Source: Polyangium jinanense (GTDB taxonomy: Bacteria; Myxococcota; Polyangia; Polyangiales; Polyangiaceae). Taken from it: a DNA stretch of 64,000 nucleotides. This document shows, in pieces, positions 41,912 through 53,342 of this stretch. The stretch is taken from assembly GCF_028435365.1 (NCBI RefSeq), contig NZ_JAGTJJ010000001.1, positions 682,001-746,000 of the forward strand. Reading direction: 5' to 3'. The notes beneath the pieces were generated by a model. It made no database searches. It saw only the letters and a list, made by a program, of their open reading frames with translations, and was not told the DNA's origin. Both the position numbers and the translations under genes were made by a program. How positions within the stretch are numbered: position 1 is the first letter of the stretch; every line of letters begins with the position of its first letter.

Positions 41912-42579
41912 GGTCCTCCGGTGCGGAGCGTGTCGCCGAGGGCATGGCGGCAAGCGAGGCGAATGCCGTGGGACTGCGTGGGCGTGAGCGGACGCGTGCG
42001 GTTCAGGCCGACGAAGAAGAGCGTCGCGCCGACCTGGAAGCCGACGAGCTGGAAGCACGGCCCCTCGCCGATGTGCATCTCGAACGTCGCGCCGAGGTTG
42101 CCGGGCACGGCGGACGCGAGCGAGGCGATCGACGAAGCGACGAGGCCCGAGCCCGCGAGCTTCGCCTCGGTATCGCTCACGGCGCCTGCGAGCGGCAAAC
42201 CCGCGGCGTCGGCGAGGAACACGTCGGTCGCGCCCGTGGCTTCGCCGATCCACTGCACGATCTTCTCGCAGCGCTGCACGGGGCTCGTGATGCCCGAGAG
42301 GTCCGGCAGCTTCGGCAGGTTCCGCGGCGAATCGCCCGCGTTCGCTTCCGCGTCGTGCGCGGTGGAGGCCGCGGCGTACCCGCCACGCGGCGGCGCCTCT
42401 GCAAGCGGCGGCGGCGAGGCCTCGGTCGCCGGCGCGGTCGCTCCGGGATCGAAGGAGACGAGGTCGGGCGGCAGCGGCTCGACGGCCGGCGCCTTCTTCT
42501 TGCCCTTCTCATCCCCCGCGATCGCGTTCGCGGCCGCGATCGCGTTCGTGAGGTCAAACGAGGAGCGGGATCGGGCCAT
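41908..42579 (-). CDS. Roadblock/LC7-domain protein
   Basis: 223 residues. An Ala/Pro-rich N-terminal part (residues 1-95) precedes a roadblock/LC7-type domain: CEKIVQWIGEATGATDVFLA, DAAGLPLAGAVSDTEAKLAG, SGLVASSIASLASAVPGNLG and FQVGATLFFVGLNRTRPLTP. Roadblock proteins such as MglB bind small GTPases or ParA-like ATPases and set cell polarity in myxobacteria. The first 26 nt overlap the ParA gene end, so the two are translationally coupled, pointing to a ParA-roadblock complex. Confidence 0.7.
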   Translation of the reverse strand: MARSRSSFDLTNAIAAANAIAGDEKGKKKAPAVEPLPPDLVSFDPGATAPATEASPPPLAEAPPRGGYAAASTAHDAEANAGDSPRNLPKLPDLSGITSPVQRCEKIVQWIGEATGATDVFLADAAGLPLAGAVSDTEAKLAGSGLVASSIASLASAVPGNLGATFEMHIGEGPCFQLVGFQVGATLFFVGLNRTRPLTPTQSHGIRLACRHALGDTLRTGGP

Positions 42580-43372
42580 CGTCCTCCTCCGTGGCGGCGC
42601 CGCTCTGGGTGTCGAGGCGATCGAGCACGTCGTTCGCGAGCTGATCGAAGACGCGCGCGAGCGGCGGCGGTCGCTTCTGCATGAGCAAGAGCGGCGAGCC
42701 GCGCAGCGATGCTTCGAGGAACACCTCGTCGCGGGGAATCACGCTGTCGAGGATGATGCCGCCCGGGAAACGCGTCCACAGCGTCTCGGCGACCTCGAGC
42801 GAGGCCGGCGTTTGCCGATCGAACATCGACAGCACGATACCGATCAGCGTGAGGCGCGGGTTCTTCTCGGCGCGGATGCGGTCGACGAGCGCGAGGAGCT
42901 GACCGACCGAGCGGAGCGCGAGCGGTTCGGCCTGGAGCGGGGAGAGCACGTGCGTCGCGGCCTCGAGCGCGCGGCTCGTCACCTTGCCGAGGCCCGCGGG
43001 GCAGTCGAGGAGCACGATGTCGAACTCGCTTTCGAGCTTGCTGAGCATGCCGGTGAGCATGCCGGTGCGCGTGAGCGCCTCCTCGAAGCCGGCGACGGTC
43101 GTGGGATCGACGCGACCCACGCTGAGCACGTGGAGCTGCGGATCGCGCGTCCGGAGCAGGACGTTGCCGATGTGCTCGGCGCCCGTGAGCACCTCTGCGA
43201 TGCCTGGCCGCGCGCGGTCGGGAAGCCCGAGCGAGAGGCAGAGGCTGCCTTGCGCGTCGAGCTCCATGAGCAGCGTGCGGTTGCCGGCCCGGGCGAGGGC
43301 GAGACCCAGATTGAGCGAGATCGTGGTCTTACCGACGCCTCCCTTTTGGCTGGCCACGCAGATGACGTGCAT
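42554..43372 (-). CDS. ParA/MinD-family ATPase
   Basis: 272 residues. Deviant Walker A motif KGGVGKTT at residues 10-17 (Lys10 is the signature lysine), Walker A' in TLLMELDAQGSL and Walker B in FDIVLLDCPAGLG are all present, so ATP-driven dimer cycling should work. The usual Asp in A' is Glu/Asp here (MELDAQGS keeps Asp). It lacks an HTH and is not next to parB, so it fits an orphan ParA used to place protein complexes rather than chromosomes. Start ATG 43372. First gene of the four-gene operon with two roadblock-like proteins and a V4R protein. Confidence 0.88.
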   Translation of the reverse strand: MHVICVASQKGGVGKTTISLNLGLALARAGNRTLLMELDAQGSLCLSLGLPDRARPGIAEVLTGAEHIGNVLLRTRDPQLHVLSVGRVDPTTVAGFEEALTRTGMLTGMLSKLESEFDIVLLDCPAGLGKVTSRALEAATHVLSPLQAEPLALRSVGQLLALVDRIRAEKNPRLTLIGIVLSMFDRQTPASLEVAETLWTRFPGGIILDSVIPRDEVFLEASLRGSPLLLMQKRPPPLARVFDQLANDVLDRLDTQSGAATEEDDGPIPLLV

Positions 43373-43431
43373 GCTTCTCGCGCCATCGTAGCAGGACACC
43401 ACGCGAAAAGGTGGCCCCGCGCGGCGACGAA

Positions 43432-43857
43432 CTAGATCAGGCTGATCCGCTTCATCAGCGAGCCGCACAGATCCGACTGCGGATTTCTTTGACGTTCGAT
43501 ATTGAGCCCGGCCCGGAAGATCGCGCTCGCGCTCTCGATGTTGCCGAGCACGACGTGACACATGCCGAGCATCTCGTGATCTGCCGGATCGCCGTGCGTC
43601 GTCACGAGCTCCGTGAGGGGTGGCACAGCGGCAAGATGCGCCTCACGCATCGCGTCCGTGGGCCGCTCAGGGTTCGGCGCGCCCTTCGCCATGATCATGA
43701 GCTTGAACGCGCTCCTCTGATCCTCCGGTCGATGCTCCGCGAAGTCAGGCCTCGAGAAGAGGTCGCGGTAGCCCGCGTATGCCTCGTCGAGCTGGCCGTC
43801 CCGCCAGTGCTTCACGATGACCTTGACCGTCTGAACCAGTTCCTCCTTGTTCGCCAT
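43432..43857 (-). CDS. Small TPR-like protein
   Basis: 141 residues, helical, cytoplasmic: ELVQTVKVIVKHWRDGQLDE, AYAGYRDLFSRPDFAEHRPE and EMLGMCHVVLGNIESASAIF, which resemble TPR helices. ATG 43857 follows TGTATCGT (-10 43870-43865 on the minus strand) by 7 nt. It lies 59 nt before the ParA gene on the same strand but with no overlap, so shared transcription is possible, not certain. Function is unknown. Confidence 0.65.
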   Translation of the reverse strand: MANKEELVQTVKVIVKHWRDGQLDEAYAGYRDLFSRPDFAEHRPEDQRSAFKLMIMAKGAPNPERPTDAMREAHLAAVPPLTELVTTHGDPADHEMLGMCHVVLGNIESASAIFRAGLNIERQRNPQSDLCGSLMKRISLI

Positions 43858-43973
43858 TCTGGGAACGATACACAAGAGCACGCGCGGAGGGGAGCCGCGA
43901 GCGCATGCAAGGCACGAGAGCGGCGTCACGAACGGGGAGCGGAGGACGCGGAAGAGGCTAAGCTCTGCCCAGG

Positions 43974-45152
43974 ATGTTCCTCGATTTCCTGTACGAGCTC
44001 AGAGGCAGGCAGGTGCCGGTCGGCACGCAGGAAGCCGTGGCGCTCGGCCGCGCCCTCGCCGCAGGTCTGCACGACTCGTCGCTGGAAGGTTTTTACCACG
44101 TGGCGCGGGCCCTGTGCGTGCACTCCGAGGCCCACCTCGACGACTTCGATCTCGCCTTTGCGAAGCACTTTCGCGGCGTGCACGTCGAGGCGAAAAAGAT
44201 CGCCGAGGAGCTCCAGGCGTGGCTCCGGGATCCGAAGCAGCTCCGCCAGCTCAGCGAGGAAGAGAAGGCGATGATCGAGGCGCTCGACCTCGAGGAAGTG
44301 CTGCGCCAATTCGAGGAGCGGCTGCGCGAACAGAAGGAGCGCCACGACGGGGGCAACCGGTGGATCGGCACGGGCGGAACGTCGCCGTTCGGCCGCGCGG
44401 GCTTCCATCCGTCGGGGATCAGCGTCGGTGGGGGCTCGGGGGGCAAGAGCGCGATCCATACGGCGGATGCGCGCAAGTACCGCTCGTACCGCAGCGACAT
44501 CACGCTCGACGTGCGCACGATCGAGGTCGCGCTGCGCAAGCTCCGCGGCTTCGAGCGCGAGGGCGCCCACGAGGAGCTCGACGTCGAGGGGACGATCGAC
44601 GCGACGGCGCGGAACGCGGGCGAGCTCGAGGTCGTGACGCGGCCGCCGCGCCGGCCGAACACGCGCGTCATCCTGCTGATGGACGTCGGCGGCTCGATGG
44701 ATCCGTACGCGCACGCCGTCTCGCAGCTCTTCAGCGCGGCCAAGCGCGCGACGCACTGGAAGGAGCTGCGCACGTACTACTTCCACAACTGCGTCTACGG
44801 GAAGGTCTACAAGACCGAGGGTTTTCAGGACCCCGTGAACGTGCGCGACCTCATCCACGAGTGCGGCAAGCACTACAAGCTGGTGCTGGTCGGCGACGCG
44901 TCGATGGCGCCCTACGAGCTGCTCGGCGCGGCAGGCTGGGGCGACGACGCGGGCACGCCGGGCGTCGCGTGGCTCGCGATGCTGCGCGAGCACTTCGAAC
45001 GATCGGTCTGGCTGAACCCGGATCCGCCGAGCGGCTGGTCGCACGGCACGGTGCAGATCGTGCGGGACGTGTTCCCGATGTACCAGCTCACGCTCGAAGG
45101 GCTCGGCGAGGCCGTGGCACAGCTCGTCCGTGGCAGGAAAACGCGTCGCTAG
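43974..45152 (+). CDS. CoxE-type VWA-domain protein
   Basis: 392 residues. The layout matches COG3825/CoxE-like proteins: an N-terminal helical part (FLDFLYELRGRQVPVGTQEA, HVARALCVHSEAHLDDFDLA), a central charged region, and a VWA domain from about residue 230. Its MIDAS motif is DVGGSM (Asp237, Ser241), a DxGxS form. Family members normally work with a MoxR AAA+ ATPase in metal-centre or enzyme maturation; no MoxR gene is adjacent. TAAGCT lies 9 nt before ATG 43974. It converges on the histidine kinase gene with 4 nt overlap. Confidence 0.8.
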   Translation: MFLDFLYELRGRQVPVGTQEAVALGRALAAGLHDSSLEGFYHVARALCVHSEAHLDDFDLAFAKHFRGVHVEAKKIAEELQAWLRDPKQLRQLSEEEKAMIEALDLEEVLRQFEERLREQKERHDGGNRWIGTGGTSPFGRAGFHPSGISVGGGSGGKSAIHTADARKYRSYRSDITLDVRTIEVALRKLRGFEREGAHEELDVEGTIDATARNAGELEVVTRPPRRPNTRVILLMDVGGSMDPYAHAVSQLFSAAKRATHWKELRTYYFHNCVYGKVYKTEGFQDPVNVRDLIHECGKHYKLVLVGDASMAPYELLGAAGWGDDAGTPGVAWLAMLREHFERSVWLNPDPPSGWSHGTVQIVRDVFPMYQLTLEGLGEAVAQLVRGRKTRR

Positions 45153-45850
45153 GAATCGGCCTTCGCGGGCAACGTGAGCCGGAAGAGCGCGCCTCCCGAG
45201 GGCGCGGCGAGCGCCTGGATCGTGCCGCCGTGCGCGCGCGCGATGGTGCGGCACAAGGCAAGGCCGAGCCCCGTGCCCGTCGGTTTGCTGGTCACGGCGG
45301 GCTCGAAGATGCAGGGCGCGATCGCCGGATCGACGCCCGGCCCGTCGTCCTCGACCTCCAGCACGACAGCCTCGTCGGCCGCGCGCGCCCGCACGACGAT
45401 CCTTCCTGACGCGCGGCCTTCGAGCGCGTCACGCGCGTTCAGGAGCAGGTTCAGGATCACCCGCTCGATCAGGATCGGATCACACGCAACCTCGAGATCC
45501 GGCGGCGTCACCTGCACCTCGATCGTCGCGCTCACGTCGAAGAGCTCTCGCTCCGCGGAGGCCAAGATCTCCGCGACGGACGCGGTCTCCACGCCGAGCG
45601 GCTCACCCCGCGCGAGGCCGAGCACGCGGTCGATCACCTCTTGCCCCTTCCGCACCTCGTTCTCCGCGCGGGCGAGATGCTCACAGAGGCGCGTACGATC
45701 CTCCGCGTGGCGCTTGGCGAGGTAGAGCGCCGACTCGATCGCGGCGAGCGTGTTCCGGAGCTCGTGCGCCACGCCTGCGCCGAGGGCGCCTGCGATCGCG
45801 AGCGCCGCCGCGCGCGCGTCTCGATCGTTCGGATCGGATGACGTCGTCAC
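45149..45850 (-). CDS. Soluble histidine kinase (HisKA-HATPase)
   Basis: About 233 residues. H-box GVAHELRNTLAAIESALYLA with phospho-acceptor His29, then HATPase motifs: N-box LNLLLNARDAL, G1 EVEDDGPGVDP, G2 TGTGLGLALCRTIARAHGGT. There is no sensor or membrane part, so input must come from another protein. GTG 45850 is preferred because TAGACT ends 8 nt upstream. An open frame reaches to 46078 but reads as low-quality sequence. No response regulator is adjacent, so the partner is unknown. Confidence 0.82.
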   Translation of the reverse strand: MTTSSDPNDRDARAAALAIAGALGAGVAHELRNTLAAIESALYLAKRHAEDRTRLCEHLARAENEVRKGQEVIDRVLGLARGEPLGVETASVAEILASAERELFDVSATIEVQVTPPDLEVACDPILIERVILNLLLNARDALEGRASGRIVVRARAADEAVVLEVEDDGPGVDPAIAPCIFEPAVTSKPTGTGLGLALCRTIARAHGGTIQALAAPSGGALFRLTLPAKADS

Positions 45851-46147
45851 GGCGCGCGAGTCTAGCGCGAAGGCGCGTAAAGCAAGGTCCCCCGGCGGCG
45901 GCGTGGTCCTCGTCGACTCGCTGCCATCACACGCCGACGCCGGGGAACCGATCGAAGCGAAGCAAAGGAAAGAGCGCTCGCGCGCTGCGACGAGGACATC
46001 GAGCAAGAGCTGGGCCGCGCCTGCTCGCCCGGGATTCCTGCGTCCTCCAAGGGCGTGCGAAGGCGCCTCCTCTGACAACGCTGTCGCATCGGTGGGTCCT
46101 GCCGTGCGCAGGGCTCCCCGCCGCGCGGACGCTCCGGGCGTAGAAAT

Positions 46148-46942
46148 TCAGGTGCCGGCGAGGAGCTGGTAGGCGAGCCGCGCCGCGAGCGCGAGCGAGA
46201 CGAGCAGGACGGCCGATCGAATGAGCTGCTCGCCGCCCTTCACGGCCGCGCGTGCGCCGAGGACGCCGCCGACGGCTTGCGCCACGGCCATCGGCAACGC
46301 GAGGCGGAAGTCGATCCGTCCGGCGAGCGCGAAGCTCACCATCGCGGCGAGGTTCGAGGCGAAGTTCGCGACCTTCGCGTTGGCCGTCGCGCGCGTGAGG
46401 TCGTCGCCGAACACCGTGGTGTAGAGCAGGATCAAAAACGTTCCCGTGCCCGGCCCGAAGAAGCCGTCGTACGCTCCGATCACGAGCGCGATCACCACGG
46501 CCGTCACGAGCGGACGACGCTCCGCGATCGCCCACGGCTTCGGCGCGGGCGGCGGCGCATCGGGCTTCGATTGCTCCTTCGGCCGTCGTCTTCCGCGTGA
46601 TGCGAAGAAGATCGCGACGCCGATCAGGAGCACGAGCACGATCGGGCGCAGCACCTCGGGGCGCGCCGCGAGCAGCGCGCGCGCGCCCGCCGCGGAGCCG
46701 AGGCCGGCGGCGAGGAAGGTCGGCCAGAAGCGCTTCTTGTCGACGCGGCCCGCGCGCACGAACGAGAGGAGCGACGCGCCCGAGCCGAAGACGGCCTGCC
46801 CCTTGTTCGTGCCGAGCGCGAGGCGCGGATCGGCGATCGCCACGAGCAGCGCGGGCACCGTGAGCAGACCGCCGCCGCCGGCGATCGCGTCGATCAGGCC
46901 GGCGGCGAGGGCGACCGCGCAGAGGAGCGGGAGGACGAACAC
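46148..46942 (-). CDS. TauE/SafE-family membrane exporter
   Basis: 264 residues with about eight membrane segments. Repeated family motifs LIDAIAGGGGLLTVPALLVA near the start and GAYDGFFGPGTGTFLILLYT in the second half mark the two TauE inverted halves, as does the LGTNKGQAVFGS element. The family moves sulfite, sulfoacetate and similar anions across the inner membrane. Start GTG 46942. It lies 37 nt after the radical SAM gene on the same strand, so co-transcription is likely, but a shared function is not evident. Confidence 0.85.
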   Translation of the reverse strand: MFVLPLLCAVALAAGLIDAIAGGGGLLTVPALLVAIADPRLALGTNKGQAVFGSGASLLSFVRAGRVDKKRFWPTFLAAGLGSAAGARALLAARPEVLRPIVLVLLIGVAIFFASRGRRRPKEQSKPDAPPPAPKPWAIAERRPLVTAVVIALVIGAYDGFFGPGTGTFLILLYTTVFGDDLTRATANAKVANFASNLAAMVSFALAGRIDFRLALPMAVAQAVGGVLGARAAVKGGEQLIRSAVLLVSLALAARLAYQLLAGT

Positions 46943-46979
46943 GAACGCAGGGCGTTCCTATCCAAAAGCGAACGCGCTG

Positions 46980-49892
46980 TCACTCGGCGTCGGCCGACGC
47001 GAGCGCGGACGCGGAAGCGGCGGAGGATGCCGAACGTTCCCGCCCGAGCGCGCTCTTCACTGCCGCGAGATCGAGCGGCGAGAAACGCGCGTCCGCAGCG
47101 CCGCCGAAGAGCTCCAGGCGGATCGCGCGATGCGCCGGAGCGACGCCGCCTTCGCCACAGATCACGGCTGCGATCTCCGACGACTTCGCCGCGCCCGAGC
47201 CCGTGATCTCCACGAAGACGTCGAGCGTCACGAGGTCGCCCAGAAGCCCTGCACGATCGAGCGCCGCGCGCGCCTCCGCGCCGCCCACCTCGGCCGAGAG
47301 CAGGTACTTGCGCACGTCGACCACCTTGCCGATCCCCTCGATCTCGCGCCGGATCTGGAGCGATGGCGCGGCCATCGCCGCGCGGCACGCGGAAGCGAGC
47401 ATCTCCTCGGCGGTTTGCCCCGGCGGCGCCACGAGCGCCGAACGCGCGAACGCGAGCACGTACCGCGCGCCGCGGATCACCCGGGAGATCGCCGCGTCCT
47501 CCGACCCGAGCAGCGCAGCTCCGCGGAATCGCAGTCCCGAGGGGCTCGCCGCGTTCATCCGCTCGACGAGCGACGCGATCTCCGCGGGTTCGAGCGCGCG
47601 TTCGAGCCGCACGTCCGCGTACTCGTCGAGGCTCGCCACGCCGAGCGAGAGCGCCGGCGAGAAGATCATGTCGGGCTTCGGGTGGAAGCCCTTCGTGTAG
47701 ACCATCCGCTCGCCGACGCGCCGGAACACGCGCGGCAGCTCGCGCACCACGTCGAGGTGCCCGAGCAGCGCCATCGCGCCCGTCTTCTCGAACCGGATGC
47801 GATACAAGAATCCGCCGCGCCCCTTCACCGGCGGCGCCTTCTTCACCGGCGCGGGCGCTTGCTCGATCGCCTCGTCGACCTCGCCGTCCACGGGCGCCTC
47901 GACCGTCGGCGCTGCCACGGGCGCATCCGTGATCAGCGGCAGCCGCTTGTTCGCGCCGAGCCTGCGGAGGAAGTCGACCCGCTCGCTCCGCATCTGCGTC
48001 ATGTCGCAGGCGACGCCGCAGTCGTAACAGACGAGCCTGCGTTGATCGCCGACTGCGTCCTCCACGTTCGTGTGGTGCACGAACGTCCCCGCGACCTTCC
48101 CGCACGGCGGACTCAACCGATTCTGCAGCGCCTTCCTGTACTCGCGCGCCAAAAACCCTTCTTCGAGGCCGACGTCGATGTGGTCCCAGGGCAGGCGCGC
48201 GGTCACGGGGATCGTGTTGAGGAAGCGCGAGCGATCCGTCCCGAAGTGCGTGAACGCCTCCTCCCACACGTCGAGCCGCAGCCGATCGTCCCACGAGTCG
48301 AAGCGCGCCCCGTTCCGGTACGCGCGCTCCAGCACGTCGCACAGACTCCGATCTCCGCGCGCAAAAATCCCTTCGAGCACGCTCGCGTCCGCGCCGTGCG
48401 TCTTGAGCTTCACGTTGCGGTAGTTCCTCACCGTCTGCCGCAAGAGGTCTTGCTTGCGCGCGACCTCGCCGAGCGTGTCCATCGCGGCCCACTGGAACGG
48501 CGTGTGAGGCTTCGGAACGTGCGTCGACACGCTCACCGTCACCTCCACGTTTTTCTTGCCGATCTTCCGACCCACGCCGGCCGTGCGTGCGCCCATCTCC
48601 ACGATGCCGGCGACGTCCGCGTCCTCCTCGGTCGGCAGGCCGATCATCGAGTAGAGCTTCATCCGGTCCCAGCCGCGCGAGAAGATGCGCTCGGCCGTCT
48701 CGAGCAGTTGCTCCTCGGTGACGTTCTTGTTCACCACGTCGCGCATCCGCTGCGTGCCCGCCTCCGGCGCGAACGTCAGGCCTGTCGCGCGCACGCGCTT
48801 GAGCTCGTCGAGCAGATCGGGCTCGAGGCCGTAGGCGCGCAGCGACGAGACGCTCATGCTCACGCGCTCCTTCGCGAGTTTGTCCGCGACCTTCTTGATG
48901 AGCGGCGAGATGCACGAGACGTCGGCCGTGCTGAGCGCCGTCAGCGACACCTCGTCGTTGCCCGACGCGCGCACCGCTTCGAGCACCGTGTTCACCACCT
49001 GCTCCGGGTCACGCTCGCGCACGGGCCGGTAAATCATGCCCGCCTGGCAGAAGCGGCATCCTTCCGTGCAGCCGCGCGCGATCTCGATCGACACGCGGTC
49101 GAAGATCGCCTCCGGCCCGCCCGTCGGGCTCACTGCGGGGAACGGGTACTTGTCGAGGTCGACGAGCGCGCGATCGATCGGCAAGGGCAACCCCTTCTCG
49201 ATCGGCGCCTGCACGATCTGGAAACCCGTCTCCGGATCGACCTCGGTCCGGTAGAGCGACGGCACGTAAACCGCGCCGAGCTTCGCAAGCGTTGCGAGCC
49301 GCTCGCGTCGCGGCACGCCGGCCTTCTTCAGCCGTGCCCACGTCAGCGCCACCTGGGTCGCCTTCTCCTCGCCGTCGCCGATCACCACCGCGTCGATGAA
49401 CGCGCTCACCGGCTCCGGGTGCGTCGCCACCGGCCCGCCGGCGATGACCAGCGGATCATCCTCGCCGCGATCGGACGAACGCAGCGGCACGCCGCCGAGA
49501 TCGAGCATGAGCAGGATGTTCGTGTAGGTCAGCTCGAACTGGAGCGAGAAGCCGACCACGTCGAAGTCCCGCAACTTTCGTTTGCTTTCCAACGAAACGA
49601 GCGGAATGTTCCGGGCTCGTAGCTCTGCCTCGACGTCCTTCCACGGCGCGTAGCAACGCTCGGCCAGCGTGCGTGGATCGTCGTTCAGGAGCTTGTAGAG
49701 AATCTTGAACCCGAGGTGGCTCATCCCGATGTCGTAGACGTCGGGGAACGCGAGGCAGACCGTCGCCTCTACGCTTCCCCAGTCCTTGACGACCGAGCCA
49801 ACCTCGCCGCCGGTGTAACGCGCGGGCTTCTCCACGCGATCGAGAAAAGCGGCGTACGGGTGGCCATCGAGAACTGCGGGGGCTTCTGCCAT
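46980..49892 (-). CDS. B12-binding-like radical SAM protein fused to DUF2344 domain
   Basis: 970 residues. The N-terminal part (about 50-200) matches the B12-binding-like domain of the TIGR03960 family (CLAFPDVYDIGMSHLGFKIL, VVGFSLQFELTYTNILLMLD). The radical SAM core follows with IARGCTEGCRFCQAGMIYRP, whose C-x3-C-x2-C cysteines bind the [4Fe-4S] cluster, and LTFAPEAGTQRMRDVVNK. A cysteine pair at CYDCGVACD lies near 655. From about residue 730, FLYRIRFEKTGAMALLGHLD and VFRRVGERMVYTKGFHPKPD are the DUF2344 (TIGR03936) domain, a tRNA/rRNA-pseudouridine-like fold. In many bacteria these are two genes near rng (ribonuclease G); here they are fused. ATG 49892 is preferred over upstream starts. 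Likely RNA or protein modification; substrate unknown. Confidence 0.88.
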   Translation of the reverse strand: MAEAPAVLDGHPYAAFLDRVEKPARYTGGEVGSVVKDWGSVEATVCLAFPDVYDIGMSHLGFKILYKLLNDDPRTLAERCYAPWKDVEAELRARNIPLVSLESKRKLRDFDVVGFSLQFELTYTNILLMLDLGGVPLRSSDRGEDDPLVIAGGPVATHPEPVSAFIDAVVIGDGEEKATQVALTWARLKKAGVPRRERLATLAKLGAVYVPSLYRTEVDPETGFQIVQAPIEKGLPLPIDRALVDLDKYPFPAVSPTGGPEAIFDRVSIEIARGCTEGCRFCQAGMIYRPVRERDPEQVVNTVLEAVRASGNDEVSLTALSTADVSCISPLIKKVADKLAKERVSMSVSSLRAYGLEPDLLDELKRVRATGLTFAPEAGTQRMRDVVNKNVTEEQLLETAERIFSRGWDRMKLYSMIGLPTEEDADVAGIVEMGARTAGVGRKIGKKNVEVTVSVSTHVPKPHTPFQWAAMDTLGEVARKQDLLRQTVRNYRNVKLKTHGADASVLEGIFARGDRSLCDVLERAYRNGARFDSWDDRLRLDVWEEAFTHFGTDRSRFLNTIPVTARLPWDHIDVGLEEGFLAREYRKALQNRLSPPCGKVAGTFVHHTNVEDAVGDQRRLVCYDCGVACDMTQMRSERVDFLRRLGANKRLPLITDAPVAAPTVEAPVDGEVDEAIEQAPAPVKKAPPVKGRGGFLYRIRFEKTGAMALLGHLDVVRELPRVFRRVGERMVYTKGFHPKPDMIFSPALSLGVASLDEYADVRLERALEPAEIASLVERMNAASPSGLRFRGAALLGSEDAAISRVIRGARYVLAFARSALVAPPGQTAEEMLASACRAAMAAPSLQIRREIEGIGKVVDVRKYLLSAEVGGAEARAALDRAGLLGDLVTLDVFVEITGSGAAKSSEIAAVICGEGGVAPAHRAIRLELFGGAADARFSPLDLAAVKSALGRERSASSAASASALASADAE

Positions 49893-49985
49893 GGGAAAAC
49901 CTCGGGCGAAGGGTCTTTCGGGTAGCACGCGAGAACCGCAGCGAGAAGGTTCGCGTGCAGCGAACGTGCGCATGGGCGCGCCGGG

Positions 49986-50014
49986 TTGCGCGGGCTGCTC
50001 TTGGCGACTAGGTT
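49986..50014 (+). promoter_or_regulatory. Promoter of uvrB
   Basis: TTGCGC (49986-49991), 17-bp spacer, TAGGTT (50009-50014), with GTG 50025 10 nt later. It supports the shorter UvrB start. No LexA box was seen. Confidence 0.55.
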
Positions 50015-50024
50015 GCCCGCCCTC

Positions 50025-52172
<2,148 letters not shown>

Positions 52173-52203
52173 GCGGCGGCGGCCTCGCGGGCTCGATTCG
52201 ATC

Positions 52204-53013
52204 TCACGTGCTGCGACGGATGGCCGGGATGTAGCGGGCCTCGATCGGCCCTTCGGCGCCCGTCGTTTCGAGTGCCTCGATGTCGGCGTGCACGCGCGAC
52301 ACCTCGTCCACGACGGCCTTCACGTCGAGGCCCGACGTCCCTTCGGGCGCGTCGCGCAGTTTGTCGAGGGCGAGCTCCAGCAGTTGGGCCGCGCCGCTCG
52401 GGCTCTTGGCGCGATGCAGTTTGTGCATCGCCGTCGCCACGAGGATCAGCCCCTTGACGAACTCGCGCGACGGATCCGATTCCGGCCGCGTGCGCCGGTA
52501 GTCCTCCCAGATCTCGTGCGCGTCGTAGAACCGCTCTGCGGCGTACGCGTCGAGGCCGTTCTGGAAGAGCGTCTCCGGATCATTTGACGGCGGAGAAACG
52601 CGCGGCTCCAGCACGGGACCCGAGCCCACGCTCTTCAGCGGCGGAATGAACGAGTCTTCCAGGTTCTTCTGGGCGACGGACAGGAGGCGCTTGATCTCGG
52701 CCAGGCACGTGCGCGTCGCATCGCGGAACGTGGCGAGATCGATGCCGCCGTGGACGTCGGGCAGCGCGTCGAGCTTGATCAGCGCGCGTTCGAGCAGGTG
52801 CACCGATCCGCGCAGCTCGGCGTTGTGACGAACCTTGTGCATCGCGTCCGTCACTTGAATGATCGCCTGCAAAAACCGGCGATTTGTCTCGTTTTGCTCG
52901 TCCTGGTAGACCTGCTTCCAGGTGTCGTAGGCATCGAAATGGCAACCGGCGCGGTACCACTCGAGACCTCGATTGAATGCAGCTTCACGATCTTGGTTCG
53001 CGTCGTCGGCCAT
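52204..53013 (-). CDS. Protein with two DUF309 domains
   Basis: 269 residues. Two copies of the DUF309 helical domain: first about residues 10-115 (FNRGLEWYRAGCHFDAYDTW ... FLQAIIQVTDAMHKVRHNAE), second about 145-255 (FQNGLDAYAAERFYDAHEIW ... FVKGLILVATAMHKLHRAKS). The paired G-x-x-x-F-x-A-H/Y-x-x-W and AMHK motifs make the duplication clear. DUF309 proteins are usually single-domain, about 120-150 residues, and of unknown function. The start is ATG 53013; a TATCGT element lies 13 nt upstream. Convergent with uvrB. Confidence 0.8.
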   Translation of the reverse strand: MADDANQDREAAFNRGLEWYRAGCHFDAYDTWKQVYQDEQNETNRRFLQAIIQVTDAMHKVRHNAELRGSVHLLERALIKLDALPDVHGGIDLATFRDATRTCLAEIKRLLSVAQKNLEDSFIPPLKSVGSGPVLEPRVSPPSNDPETLFQNGLDAYAAERFYDAHEIWEDYRRTRPESDPSREFVKGLILVATAMHKLHRAKSPSGAAQLLELALDKLRDAPEGTSGLDVKAVVDEVSRVHADIEALETTGAEGPIEARYIPAIRRST

Positions 53014-53342
53014 GGCGGCGTGGGAGACGATACACGACCAGGTAGGCATTTGAAAGGGTAGGCGCGTGCTCCTTGCCGATCTCTCATCGACCGGACGGAC
53101 TCGTGCCCGCGCCCTTAGCGCCAGCCGATCGACACCTCGGGTCTGTCCGGGGACATGTGCAGCGCCTAGCCGATCCACCTCACACTCCGAAGGCACGAAA
53201 CCGACGTGCGGATCATCTCGATCGGCACGGTCGCTTTTTACCGCTCGCCTTTCGCCATGTCCCGCATCGTGGATCCATCCGCCCGTGCGACGCTCACATG
53301 GGCGTCTCCGGATCGGACGACAACATTCTTCGGGAGACTCTC
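53014..53342. other. Intergenic region before the SBBP lipoprotein
   Basis: About 330 bp between two divergent genes. Apart from the TATCGT element for the DUF309 gene (53027-53032) no ORF, repeat or terminator stands out. Confidence 0.4.
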
